Shown piece after piece: positions 16,161 through 23,961 of a stretch of DNA of 64,000 nucleotides. Under the pieces are notes generated by a model. It did not search any database and was not told the DNA's origin. It saw only the letters and a list, made by a program, of their open reading frames with translations. Position 1 is the stretch's first letter; every line of letters starts with the position of its first letter. The stretch comes from Rhodopseudomonas infernalis (GTDB lineage Bacteria; Pseudomonadota; Alphaproteobacteria; Rhizobiales; Xanthobacteraceae): assembly GCF_022271405.1 (NCBI RefSeq), contig NZ_JAJNAL010000015.1:49480-113479 (forward strand), given 5' to 3'. Made by a program: the position numbers and the translations under genes.

Positions 16161-17006
16161 ATGAACTACCGATTGCCTGAAGGCAGCTGCGACTGTCACT
16201 TCCACATCTACGGCCCGTTCGATCGCTTTCCGCCCGGAGACGAGGGGCGCTTCACCGCCGCAAAGCCGTTCACGATCGAAGACGCCTTCGGCATCTGGGA
16301 CAAGCTCGGCATCACGCGCGGCGTGATCGTGCACGCGGTCGGATCCGGAGATGACAACGCCGTCACCTACGACGCGCTGCGCCGCTATCCCGACAGGCTT
16401 CGCGCCGTCGCGATCCTGCGGCCGGACGTCTCGGATCGACGGCTCGATGAACTCACCGACGCCGGCTTCAAGGCGGTGCGTATCACCATGATCCGGCAGG
16501 ACGGCAAGCCGGTCTCGACGCTCGGCACCAGCTACGACGATCTGGTCGAGCTCGCGCCGCGTCTGGCGGAGCGAGGCTGGCACGCCCAGCTGTGGATCGA
16601 GAGCTCGGATCTGGCCGCCGCCGCCGACAAGCTCGAGAAGCTGCCGATGAACTACGTGATCGACCACATGTCGCGGACCATGGCCGACAAGGGGCACGAG
16701 CATCCGGACTTCCGCGCCTACACCGACCGGCTGAAAACCGGCCGCTACTGGACCAAGATTTCGGGCGCCGACCGCAACACCCGGATCGGCCGCCCCTATG
16801 CGGACACGGCGCCCTTCATGCGGGCCATCGTCGAGGCCGCGCCCGATCAGGTGGTGTGGGGCAGCGACTGGCCGCATGTCGGCCACACCGCCGAGACCAT
16901 GCCGGATCTGCAGGACCTGCTTCGCCTGCTGCACGAATGCGTGCCCGACGAAGCCGTCCGCCGGAAGATCCTGATCGACAATCCCGCCCGTCTGTACAAC
17001 TTCTGA
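16161..17006 (+). CDS. Amidohydrolase family 2 protein (2-pyrone-4,6-dicarboxylate lactonase-like)
   Basis: The product (281 residues, MNYRLPEGSCDCHFHIYGP) is a metal-dependent TIM-barrel hydrolase. The opening DCHFHIYGP gives the first-strand HxH-like motif, YVIDHMSRTM and KISGADRNTR supply later strand residues, and VWGSDWPHVGHT holds the C-terminal catalytic Asp. The closest named group is LigI-type lactonases of aromatic catabolism and amidohydrolases such as AMDH-2. I chose ATG 16161 because the domain begins immediately; an ATG at 16092 lacks support. It leads an operon with a CoA-transferase, a flavin reductase and a binding protein, suggesting ring or lactone opening of an imported compound. 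The true substrate is unknown. Confidence 0.88.
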   Translation: MNYRLPEGSCDCHFHIYGPFDRFPPGDEGRFTAAKPFTIEDAFGIWDKLGITRGVIVHAVGSGDDNAVTYDALRRYPDRLRAVAILRPDVSDRRLDELTDAGFKAVRITMIRQDGKPVSTLGTSYDDLVELAPRLAERGWHAQLWIESSDLAAAADKLEKLPMNYVIDHMSRTMADKGHEHPDFRAYTDRLKTGRYWTKISGADRNTRIGRPYADTAPFMRAIVEAAPDQVVWGSDWPHVGHTAETMPDLQDLLRLLHECVPDEAVRRKILIDNPARLYNF

Positions 17007-17022
17007 CGCCGAAGAGGATATT

Positions 17023-18234
17023 TTGGAGAACGACAAGACGTCGCCGCTCGCCGGCGTGATCGTGATCGATCTCGGGCAGGTGTATCAGGGACCGTATTGC
17101 GGTTTCCTGATGGCCCAGGCCGGCGCGACCGTCATCAAGGTCGAGCCGCCGAACGGCGAGCCGGTGCGTCATCGCGCCCGCATCAGCAAGGGCAACGCCG
17201 TTCCTTTCGCGATGCTGAACGCGAACAAGCGCAACATCAGCCTTAACCTGAAGTCGCCCGAGGGAGTCGCCATCCTGAAGGAGCTCGCCGCCAAGGCGGA
17301 CGTGCTGATCGAGAACTACGCACCGGGCGTGCTCGATCGCCTGGGCGTCGGCTACGCCGCCCTCAGCGCCATCAATCCGCGGCTGATCTACGGCTCGGCC
17401 ACCGGCTACGGCCTGTCGGGCCCCGATCGCGACAATCTGGCGATGGACCTGACCGTGCAGGCGATATCGGGCATCATGAGCGTGACCGGCTTCGCCGATG
17501 GCCCGCCCGTCAAGGCAGGTCCGGCGATCACCGACTTCATCAGCGGTGTGCACCTGTATGGCGGCATCCTGACCGCGCTGTACGACCGGGAAAAGAGCGG
17601 ACGCGGCCGGCTGGTCGAGATCGCGATGGTCGAGACCGTCTATCCGGCGATGGCGTCGAATCTGGCCGATGTCTTCAATCGCAAGGCCGCGGCTCCTCGC
17701 ACCGGCAATCGCCACGGCGGACTCGCGGAGGCGCCCTACAATGTCTATCCGGCGTCCGACGGCTACGTGGCGATCATCAGCGTCAACGAAGCCCACTGGA
17801 CCGGCTTGACGCGGGCGATGGGGCGACCGGAGCTGACCGACGATGCGCGCTTGAAGACGGTGCTCGACCGCCTGAAGCATATCGACCTGACCGACCAGAT
17901 CGTGTCGGACTGGTCGTCGCAGCTCACCCGCGACGAAATCACCGAGCTGTGCCGTGTCAATCGCGTGCCATGCGCGGCGGTCCGCGACCTGCGCGAAGTG
18001 ACGGAAGACAAACACCTCCACGCCCGCGGCATGCTGCGCGACATCGAGCATCCCGAATACGGCGACATCCTGGTTCATCGCAGCCCGCTCGTGCTGCACG
18101 ACACGGTGGCGCCGGACTACACGCCGTCGGCGCGTCTCGGCCAGCACAATGGCGAGGTGCTGTCCGAATATCTCGGGCTATCCGACAAAGAGATCGACGC
18201 GCTGCGCCAGTCCGGCGCCATCGCGCAGGCGTGA
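17023..18234 (+). CDS. Class III CoA-transferase (CaiB/BaiF family)
   Basis: The 403-residue enzyme moves CoA between carboxylic acids. The start is TTG 17023, preceded by AGAGG at 5 bases. Landmarks are LGQVYQGPYCGFLMAQAGAT, IKVEPPNGEPVR, LNANKRNISLNLKSPEG, ADVLIENYAPGVLDRLG (catalytic Asp region, here AMDLTVQAISGIMSVTG follows) and GRGRLVEIAMVETVYPA. It follows the amidohydrolase by 16 bases. It likely activates an intermediate of the route as its CoA ester. Donor and acceptor cannot be deduced. Confidence 0.9.
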   Translation: MENDKTSPLAGVIVIDLGQVYQGPYCGFLMAQAGATVIKVEPPNGEPVRHRARISKGNAVPFAMLNANKRNISLNLKSPEGVAILKELAAKADVLIENYAPGVLDRLGVGYAALSAINPRLIYGSATGYGLSGPDRDNLAMDLTVQAISGIMSVTGFADGPPVKAGPAITDFISGVHLYGGILTALYDREKSGRGRLVEIAMVETVYPAMASNLADVFNRKAAAPRTGNRHGGLAEAPYNVYPASDGYVAIISVNEAHWTGLTRAMGRPELTDDARLKTVLDRLKHIDLTDQIVSDWSSQLTRDEITELCRVNRVPCAAVRDLREVTEDKHLHARGMLRDIEHPEYGDILVHRSPLVLHDTVAPDYTPSARLGQHNGEVLSEYLGLSDKEIDALRQSGAIAQA

Positions 18235-18304
18235 CGACACACGGTGCAGCAACGACGGCCGCGGCGCGCGCATCGCGGCCCGCAATTTCGAAGGAGCATT
18301 GAAG

Positions 18305-19477
18305 ATGGTGAAGCTGTTCGAAAGCCTTGCATTCCGCGGCGTCGAGCTCAGCAACCGCATCGTCGTCTCGCCGATGGGGATGTATTCGGCCGAGAACGGC
18401 TACGTCACGCCGTTTCATCTGGTTCACTACGGCAAGTTCGCCATGGGCGGCGCCGGGCTCGTCTTCGTCGAGCAGACCTCCGTCAGCCGAAAGGGCCGCA
18501 TCACCAACGGTGATCCGGGGCTCTGGGAGGACGGCCAGATCGACGGCATGCGCCAGATCGTCCACGTCATCAAATCGCACGGCGCGAAGGCGGCCATCCA
18601 GATCAATCACGGCGGCCGCAAATCCAGCCAGCAGCGCGCGTTCCGGGGCAACAGCCATCTGACCGACCGCGACATCGAGATGGGCGAGGAATGCTGGGTG
18701 CCGACCGGCCCCTCCGACGTGCCCTTCTCGGACGGTTTTCAGACGCCTGTCCCGCTCAGCAAGGACGGCCTCATCGGCGTGCGCGATGCGTTCGTCGCCG
18801 CGGCGCGCCGCGCCGTGCTGGCCGGTTTCGACGTCATCGAACTCCACATGGCGCACGGCTATCTGCTGCAATCCTTCCTGACGCCGCTCGCCAATTTTCG
18901 CACCGACGAATACGGCGGCAGCCTCGAGAACCGCATGCGGTTTCCGCTGGAAGTGACACGCGCGGTGCGAGCCGCGCTCCCCTCCGCCACACCTTTGTTC
19001 GTCCGCGTTTCGGCCACCGACTGGATCGAGGGCGGCTGGGAGATCGAGGACAGCGTGGTGTTCTCGCGCAAGCTCAAGGAACTGGGCGTCGATCTCGTCG
19101 ACTGCTCGACAGGAGGCAATCTGCGCGCCGGGTCGACCAACGCCAATCTCGGACGCGGTCCGGGCTACCAGGTGCCGTTTGCCGAACGCATTCGCCACGA
19201 AGCCGGCATTGCAACCGGCGCGGTCGGCATGATCCGAACGCCGGAGCTTGCCGAGAAGATCCTGCAGGACGGCAGAGCAGACCTGATCTTCATCGCCCGC
19301 CAGATGCTGTTCAATCCGTTCTGGGCGCTGCACGCCGCGGAGCATTTCGGGCTCACCGGCAATTTCGAGAAGTGGCCCGAGCAATACGCATGGTGGCTCG
19401 CCAAATGGGGCGGCGCTCTGCGTACCAGCGGCGAACGTCTGGACGGATTGGAGCCGTATCGCGAAGCGGCCGAATGA
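18305..19477 (+). CDS. NADH:flavin oxidoreductase, old yellow enzyme family
   Basis: The 390-residue flavoprotein starts at ATG 18305 after AAGGAG (18292-18297); an open frame extends upstream into the CoA-transferase end but is not coding-like. OYE features: RIVVSPMGMYSAENGYVT (FMN loop), IQINHGGRKSS (Gln and His-Gly-Gly in place of the usual HAGR), ELHMAHGYLLQSFLTPLANF, DEYGGSLENRMRFPLEV and the FMN phosphate site GAVGMIRTPELAEKIL. It probably reduces an alpha,beta-unsaturated intermediate, perhaps a CoA ester. The single-domain length points to the YqjM/xenobiotic-reductase type rather than the FeS 2,4-dienoyl-CoA reductase type. Confidence 0.9.
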   Translation: MVKLFESLAFRGVELSNRIVVSPMGMYSAENGYVTPFHLVHYGKFAMGGAGLVFVEQTSVSRKGRITNGDPGLWEDGQIDGMRQIVHVIKSHGAKAAIQINHGGRKSSQQRAFRGNSHLTDRDIEMGEECWVPTGPSDVPFSDGFQTPVPLSKDGLIGVRDAFVAAARRAVLAGFDVIELHMAHGYLLQSFLTPLANFRTDEYGGSLENRMRFPLEVTRAVRAALPSATPLFVRVSATDWIEGGWEIEDSVVFSRKLKELGVDLVDCSTGGNLRAGSTNANLGRGPGYQVPFAERIRHEAGIATGAVGMIRTPELAEKILQDGRADLIFIARQMLFNPFWALHAAEHFGLTGNFEKWPEQYAWWLAKWGGALRTSGERLDGLEPYREAAE

Positions 19478-19550
19478 GATTCGCCGTCGCGTCGTGACAT
19501 CGAGAGCGCGTTCAAGCGCCAACAGGAACTTTACAGGGAGGTTGATAACA

Positions 19551-20762
19551 ATGAGAACCATACTGGCTGCATCGATGGTCTTCCTGAGCCTCGCTTCGGC
19601 GCACGCGCAGACGCCGGCGTCGAAGCCGGTCAAGCTTGGCGTGCTCAACGATCAGTCCGGCCAATATGCCGATGCCGCGGGGCCGGCCTCCGTGGAGGTC
19701 GCCAGGATGGCGATAGCCGATTTCGGCGGGAAGCTGCTGGGACAACCGATCGAGCTCGTGTTCGCCGACCATCAGAACAAGGCCGACACCGCTTCGGGCA
19801 TCGCCCGGCGATGGATCGACACCGAAGGCGTCGACGTCATTCTCGACATCGGCAACTCCGCGGTCGCACTCGCGCTGTCCGATCTGGTTCGCGAGCGGAA
19901 CAAGATGATGATCGTGTCGTCGGCCGGCGCCTCGACGATCACCAACGAAAAATGCTCTCCCAACACGTTCCAATGGACCTACAACACCGCCACGCTGGCG
20001 CGGAGCACCGCGAAGGCGCTGCTTGGACAGGGCGGAAACCAATGGTTCTTCCTGACCGCAGATTATGCCTTCGGCCATGCGTTCGAAAACGACGCTTCGG
20101 CGGTGGTCAAGGCGAACGGCGGCAAGCTCGTCGGCGCCGTGCGCCATCCGTTCAACACCAGCGACTTCTCGTCGTTTCTATTGCAGGCCCAGAGCTCCAA
20201 CGCCAACGTGCTGGCGCTCGCCAACGCCGGCGGGGACACCTCCAACTCGCTGATGCAGGCTCACGAATTCGGCCTGCTCGGACTCAAGAGCAAGATGAAG
20301 GTGGCGGCGCTGCTGTTCCAGATCACCGATGCGAAGTCGGTCGGTCTGAAGAACATGCAGGGCCTGTACACCTCCGAGGCGTTCTACTGGAATCGCAACG
20401 ACGCCTCGCGCGAATTCGGCAAGCGCTTCTTCGACAAGGTCGGCCGCATGCCGACCCAGGTTCAGGCCGGGATGTATTCCGCCACCAAGCACTATCTCAA
20501 GGCCGTCGAAGCCGCCGGATCGCTCGACACCGCCGCGGTGCTGGAGAAATTCCGGTCTCTGCCGGTGAACGACTTCTTCTCCGAGAAGGGCTATGTCCGC
20601 GAGGACGGCATGCACATCCACGACTATTATCTGCTGCAGGCCAAGCCTCTGGAGAAGTCGACGGGCCCGTGGGACTTCTATGACGTCGTCGCAACCGTCC
20701 CGGCCGACGACGCCAATATTCCGCGTGACCAGAGCAAGTGTCCGCTGTTGAAGAAGTCCTGA
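19551..20762 (+). CDS. Orphan branched-chain-amino-acid-type substrate-binding protein (paralogue 2)
   Basis: The 403-residue product begins at ATG 19551 behind a good AGGGAGG site and has a Sec signal peptide (MRTILAASMVFLSLASAHA). The mature part starts KPVKLGVLNDQSGQYAD. It is a close paralogue of the proteins at 7760-8974 and 28349-29593, sharing ADHQNKAD, IARRWIDTEGVDV, FLTADYAFGHAFE, TSDFSSFLLQAQSS and GPWDFYD. No transporter genes follow. It closes the amidohydrolase operon and presumably recognises the operon's substrate, passing it to a permease encoded elsewhere. Confidence 0.92.
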   Translation: MRTILAASMVFLSLASAHAQTPASKPVKLGVLNDQSGQYADAAGPASVEVARMAIADFGGKLLGQPIELVFADHQNKADTASGIARRWIDTEGVDVILDIGNSAVALALSDLVRERNKMMIVSSAGASTITNEKCSPNTFQWTYNTATLARSTAKALLGQGGNQWFFLTADYAFGHAFENDASAVVKANGGKLVGAVRHPFNTSDFSSFLLQAQSSNANVLALANAGGDTSNSLMQAHEFGLLGLKSKMKVAALLFQITDAKSVGLKNMQGLYTSEAFYWNRNDASREFGKRFFDKVGRMPTQVQAGMYSATKHYLKAVEAAGSLDTAAVLEKFRSLPVNDFFSEKGYVREDGMHIHDYYLLQAKPLEKSTGPWDFYDVVATVPADDANIPRDQSKCPLLKKS

Positions 20763-21100
20763 TCAACAGACGTCGCTGATGCTCACGTCGAGCGGCGAGC
20801 GTATTCCTCGCCGCTCGGGATGACCCGCTCCATCATGTCGCGTCGCCTGCCAGCGCGGGCGACGTCGGCGGCAAACAGAACGGCAAGGCCTTTGCGGCTT
20901 GCTTGCGATCCGACAGAATACAGCTTCAGCTCGGCTCAAGCGTGCCGCGAAGGAAATCACGCGACCTGCGAGTTCGCGCGCTCAGCATGTGCACGCTGCG
21001 CTTGATCTCGTCCAGGATCGGCAGCTCTTTTTGCTCGAGTTCGCGAACCGTCCCACTGACGCGCGGCTCACTTGCATATCCGTGAAAGACGCAGCCCGGG
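20763..21100. other. Intergenic region with a possible coding remnant
   Basis: Besides the hairpin at 20789-20817, a minus-strand stretch at about 20926-21060 reads like protein (RELEQKELPILDEIKRS, VHMLSARTRRSRDFL) but has no start codon with a ribosome site. It may be the tail of a decayed gene. I see no other feature. Confidence 0.35.
20789..20817 (+). terminator. Perfect hairpin after the binding-protein gene
   Basis: CGAGCGGCGAG and CTCGCCGCTCG form a perfect 11-bp stem with a seven-base loop, 26 bases after the stop at 20762. There is no T tract after it, so it may end transcription with Rho or protect the mRNA 3' end rather than act as a classic intrinsic terminator. Confidence 0.55.
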
Positions 21101-21547
21101 TTACTTGGCGGCGCGCACCGCGGCGGTCGATGTCGCGGTGGCGATCGGCCGATCCTCTGCGTCGTAGAGCTCGGCTTCCAGGAACGCGATGGTGCGGCCG
21201 ATGCGGACGACCTTGCCGTACGACCTGTAGGTTCCCGGATGGGCGGCGAGCAGAAACGCCACCTTGATCTCGAGACTGGCGACCGATGTGCCGGGATCGG
21301 ACTGGAAATGGCACGCCGTCGCCATGGCGGCGTCCAGCCATCCCGTGACGATGCCGCCCTGTACGATGCCGCCTCTGGGATGTCCCGGCACGGAATGGCA
21401 GTGACGCGTTTCCGCCTTCCATTCCATCGTGGTGCGGCGCAGCGCTTCATCGTAGCCGACCAGCCGTCCGTTCAGCAGGTCCCACGCCGGCGGGTGGCGC
21501 GCCTCGATCGTCGCGATGATATCGGCTGAACTGCGCGCCTCACGCAT
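21101..21547 (-). CDS. PaaI-family thioesterase
   Basis: The product (148 residues from ATG 21547) is a hot-dog-fold thioesterase that hydrolyses acyl-CoA. It shows the family stretch HPRGGIVQGGIVTGWLDAAM (catalytic helix region, with a glycine-rich entry) and SLEIKVAFLLAAHPGTYRSYG followed by FLEAELYDAEDRPIATATST. ATG 21547 is used because the domain begins there; the frame is open upstream to 21682 only as a shadow of the overlapping old-yellow-enzyme remnant, whose stop (21540-21542) lies inside this gene. Such thioesterases release CoA from dead-end aromatic or acyl-CoA intermediates. Confidence 0.8.
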   Translation of the reverse strand: MREARSSADIIATIEARHPPAWDLLNGRLVGYDEALRRTTMEWKAETRHCHSVPGHPRGGIVQGGIVTGWLDAAMATACHFQSDPGTSVASLEIKVAFLLAAHPGTYRSYGKVVRIGRTIAFLEAELYDAEDRPIATATSTAAVRAAK

Positions 21548-21812
21548 GCGCCGAACCTTCCTCGGCGAGGCCGCGCTGATAGGTCGAGGGATTGCAGCCG
21601 AATCCGTGCGAGGCATTTTTCCCTTGGCGGCCGGTGTGCCCCAGCTGAAGGCCGGCGCCACCCGCAGCGAAACGGCCCACATTGACGAGAGGCCAATCGG
21701 TCGGAAACTCCGCCTCGCCGGAATATTGATGCATCGGAGCGACGACGACGCGATCCTTCAACGTCAGCTCGCTGATCTGCATCGGCGAAAACAAAAGCGG
21801 CTTGTCCGACAT
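21540..21812 (-). pseudogene. Old-yellow-enzyme-type oxidoreductase remnant with internal deletion
   Basis: The 90-residue frame starts as a normal NADH:flavin oxidoreductase (LFSPMQISELTLKDRVVVAP, then MHQYSGEAEFPTDWPLVNVG and AAGGAGL). It then jumps directly to a QLGHTGRQG piece, which normally lies about 60 residues further on, and ends with NPSTYQRGLAEEGSAHA, which looks like the extreme C-terminus. About 280 central codons are missing, so the barrel and FMN site cannot form. It overlaps the start of the thioesterase by eight bases and may now serve only as a translated leader. The intact relative is at 18305. Confidence 0.65.
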
Positions 21813-22096
21813 CCGAACCTCCCGTGATTTTTGATCATCTTATGGCCCGCCAACCGAGCGCACCATCCGCCACTTGGTAAAAATCGCCTTTCACGAACGT
21901 GAAAATGCGAGCCGCGCCGGCCGCAGCCCTCCGACGAGAACCGTCCTGCTGTTCGACAAGCCACTGCGGTGAGTGCAGTCGTCGTGGCGATCGATGGTCC
22001 GTGTGGAGCAGTCGCCGCGCAATCAGCCGGGGGGCGGCGCACGGGTCGAACGAGGAGGCGGCGTCCTGATCGCGGTCGCCGCTTCCAGGTGGATTG

Positions 22097-22309
22097 TTAT
22101 TTCTTGGCCGGAGCGGCCGGAGCCACCGGAGTCGACGGTGCCACGGCAACGGTCTTGCCGTTCATGAAAGCCGAAACCCATGTGGTGTTTTCGAGCACCG
22201 CGAAGTGCACGAGGAACGCCATCGTCGCCACGCCGCCCAGCAGCAGCGGCAGCGGCAGCGGCAGGCCAACGGTAGGATTGACGACCGTCCAGAGTCTACC
22301 TTGATTCAT
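22097..22309 (-). CDS. pucA: Light-harvesting complex 2 alpha subunit
   Basis: The 70-residue membrane polypeptide binds B850/B800 bacteriochlorophyll in the peripheral antenna. It has the canonical start [18 protein letters not shown], one transmembrane helix ([18 protein letters not shown]) with the bacteriochlorophyll-ligating His in LVHFAV, the NTTWV motif after it and an Ala/Pro-rich tail ending APAAPAKK. It lies 15 bases after pucB and has its own AGGAG site. Odd: the helix entry is [11 protein letters not shown] instead of the usual GLPLLLG, from three tandem CTGCCG units in the DNA, which lengthens the membrane-interface segment by about four residues. Folding and pigment binding could be altered. 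Confidence 0.9.
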   Translation of the reverse strand: MNQGRLWTVVNPTVGLPLPLPLLLGGVATMAFLVHFAVLENTTWVSAFMNGKTVAVAPSTPVAPAAPAKK

Positions 22310-22324
22310 GATCGATACTCCTGA

Positions 22325-22480
22325 TCAGTGCAGCCAGGGCGAATAAACATACGCCAGGAAGTGCGCGATGATCGCGATCGCGCCGAACACGCGCGTCCCG
22401 TCGACCACATGCTTATGGAGTTCTTCCGACTCCGCGATTGTCAGGCCCGTCGGCCAACCCTTGTTCAGATCGTCTGCCAA
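22325..22480 (-). CDS. pucB: Light-harvesting complex 2 beta subunit (TTG start)
   Basis: The 51-residue polypeptide matches LH2 beta: [20 protein letters not shown], then the membrane helix [19 protein letters not shown] with the B850 His (IAHFL) and the conserved C-terminal YSPWLH. The codon at the normal Met position is TTG (22480-22478), preceded by GGGAG at seven bases; I see no in-frame ATG nearby, so the gene starts at TTG or has lost its ATG. It precedes pucA in one transcription unit. No pucC or other puc gene is near. R. palustris strains carry several scattered pucBA pairs, and this looks like a minor one. Confidence 0.88.
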   Translation of the reverse strand: MADDLNKGWPTGLTIAESEELHKHVVDGTRVFGAIAIIAHFLAYVYSPWLH

Positions 22481-22977
22481 GCGAAAACTCCCAAATGAAT
22501 CGCTGAGCGCCGTGCCATCCGCACCCGCTCGTCTGATACTCGCAGCGGTCGAACCCGGCCGCGGCAAGTCACGTCTGGTCGGAAACAAGTTGAGTCCGCG
22601 TCTCCTCGCTCGAACTGACCATCGAGCGCGATTGCGGACTTCACCAGCGTGATATCGATGATCGCGCCTACGCCAGTCCAACTCAGAGAGTAGTTGACAG
22701 ACTGTCCGACGAGTTCCGATGGTCAATTTAGGAAGACCTTATCGGGCGGTCCGTTTCATCCCTGATGCATCAGGGCATCGTCAGGAAATCCCACACGGAT
22801 CTGAAATCGAACAGTTTGTTTCGACGCCGATCCTCCGCATCGAAACCGCGACCGGGGCCGAGCGAGTCGGCATGGAAGACTGAAACCCGGACACAAATCG
22901 CTTTGTCAGGAACTTCCCAATCGAAAAGCTCTTTGAATTGGCCTAATCAAGTTCAGCGCAAAGGTTGGCCCGTACAC
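22481..22977. other. Upstream region of pucBA
   Basis: I find no gene here. A perfect 14-bp palindrome CCTGATGCATCAGG lies at 22761-22774. I searched by eye for TGT-N12-ACA (PpsR) sites between 22481 and 22760 and saw none, and no FixK box. The promoter of pucBA must lie here but is not obvious. Confidence 0.45.
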
Positions 22978-23151
22978 ATGCAAGACGATGACTATTGCAA
23001 CCTCTGTCGAGCTATTGAAAACTTGCTCAGTGGTCCTTTGCGTCCGGGATACGAAGCTGTCCGATGGCACTGCCCAAAGTGTGGTGCGGCGATTGATCTG
23101 GTCGTGAAATCCGAAATGGCAGCCAAAAGTCCCACAGTGAGCGATTGGTAG
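22978..23151 (+). CDS. Small zinc-ribbon-like protein
   Basis: The 57-residue reading frame (MQDDDYCNLCRAIENLLSGP...) has two CxxC pairs, CNLC near residue 7 and CPKC near residue 43, as in a one-zinc ribbon. The frame is open further upstream to 22765, but that part looks random. No clear ribosome site precedes ATG 22978. It stands alone between pucB and the tRNA. Function unknown; it may be a remnant. Confidence 0.4.
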   Translation: MQDDDYCNLCRAIENLLSGPLRPGYEAVRWHCPKCGAAIDLVVKSEMAAKSPTVSDW

Positions 23152-23681
23152 TGAGGTGCGCGGTGACCGCCGAGCTCCGCTTGGGCAGCGTCTCATCTCA
23201 TTCGGCTCGCAACAACGGTCTCTGATTCTCGCCCCCATGGCCCAAGAATCATGCCCCAAGAATGTCGGCTCGATCTCCAGGCAGGCCACACCCTCCCCGC
23301 CGCGAAGCCAAAGCGTGTCCAAGATGAGTGAGAGGGCGGTTGAGGGCGGTGTTGCCGCCGCGCCGATTTGGAACCACCACGGGTTGCGGCCCGCGTGATC
23401 GACGACCATCACGGTGTTTTCCAGGATCAAGTCGGCTGAGCAGCAAGCCGTCGGGCATAGAGCGGCTCGTCGTGTTCACGCTCCCGAAAACATACGATCA
23501 ATCCAGCTTGGCGGCGATCGCATCAGGCTGCCGGCGCGGCCAAGCATCGACTGCGTCTCTCGAATGAGAGGGAATCCGTTGCGCAAGCACATCCCGCGCA
23601 ACTGCGATGTGCCGCAGAGCTGCGCATCAGCTCTCCAGCCAAGACGATTTCTGTAGATATTTCAACGACTGGAGGGAGCAC
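23152..23681. other. Gene-poor stretch before tRNA-Gln
   Basis: About 530 bases with only short, mutually shadowing frames and no recognisable protein, RNA motif or strong hairpin. I see nothing to annotate. Confidence 0.5.
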
Positions 23682-23756
23682 TGGCTGGGGCGGGAGGGAT
23701 CGAACCTCCGCATGGGGGAATCAAAATCCCCTGCCTTACCGCTTGGCTACGCCCCA
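23682..23756 (-). tRNA. tRNA-Gln (anticodon TTG)
   Basis: The minus strand gives a full 75-base cloverleaf including CCA. The acceptor arm TGGGGCG pairs with CGCCCCA, the D arm holds AGCCAAGCGGTAAGGC, the anticodon loop is TTTTGAT with anticodon TTG, and the T arm holds GGTTCGATCC. The 3' CCA is encoded (23682-23684). The weak U-A type first pair of glutamine tRNAs is present as T1-A72. Confidence 0.97.
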
Positions 23757-23961
23757 TCGCCCGCCGGCCGCATTCGCTCGAGCCGGCGGCGGAATCATGT
23801 CTCGGCTCCGCCGGTCTACAGAGACAGCCGCAGGTTTTCAACCGCCCAGGCTGGCCACCGCCCGCGAAGATCCGCCCAGAGGCCCGGCGCGACGAAAGGT
23901 TGAGAGCGGCCCGATTTCATGGAAGAAGGCGGACCAATTCTCCGTCAGCCGGGATCTTCAC

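Noticed and set aside
20926..21060. Minus-strand protein-like stretch before the thioesterase gene's end
   Set aside because: No start codon with a ribosome site and only about 40 residues; noted as a possible remnant, not called as a gene.
22481..22760. PpsR/CrtJ site (TGT-N12-ACA) in the pucBA promoter
   Set aside because: I scanned by eye and found no match with correct spacing.
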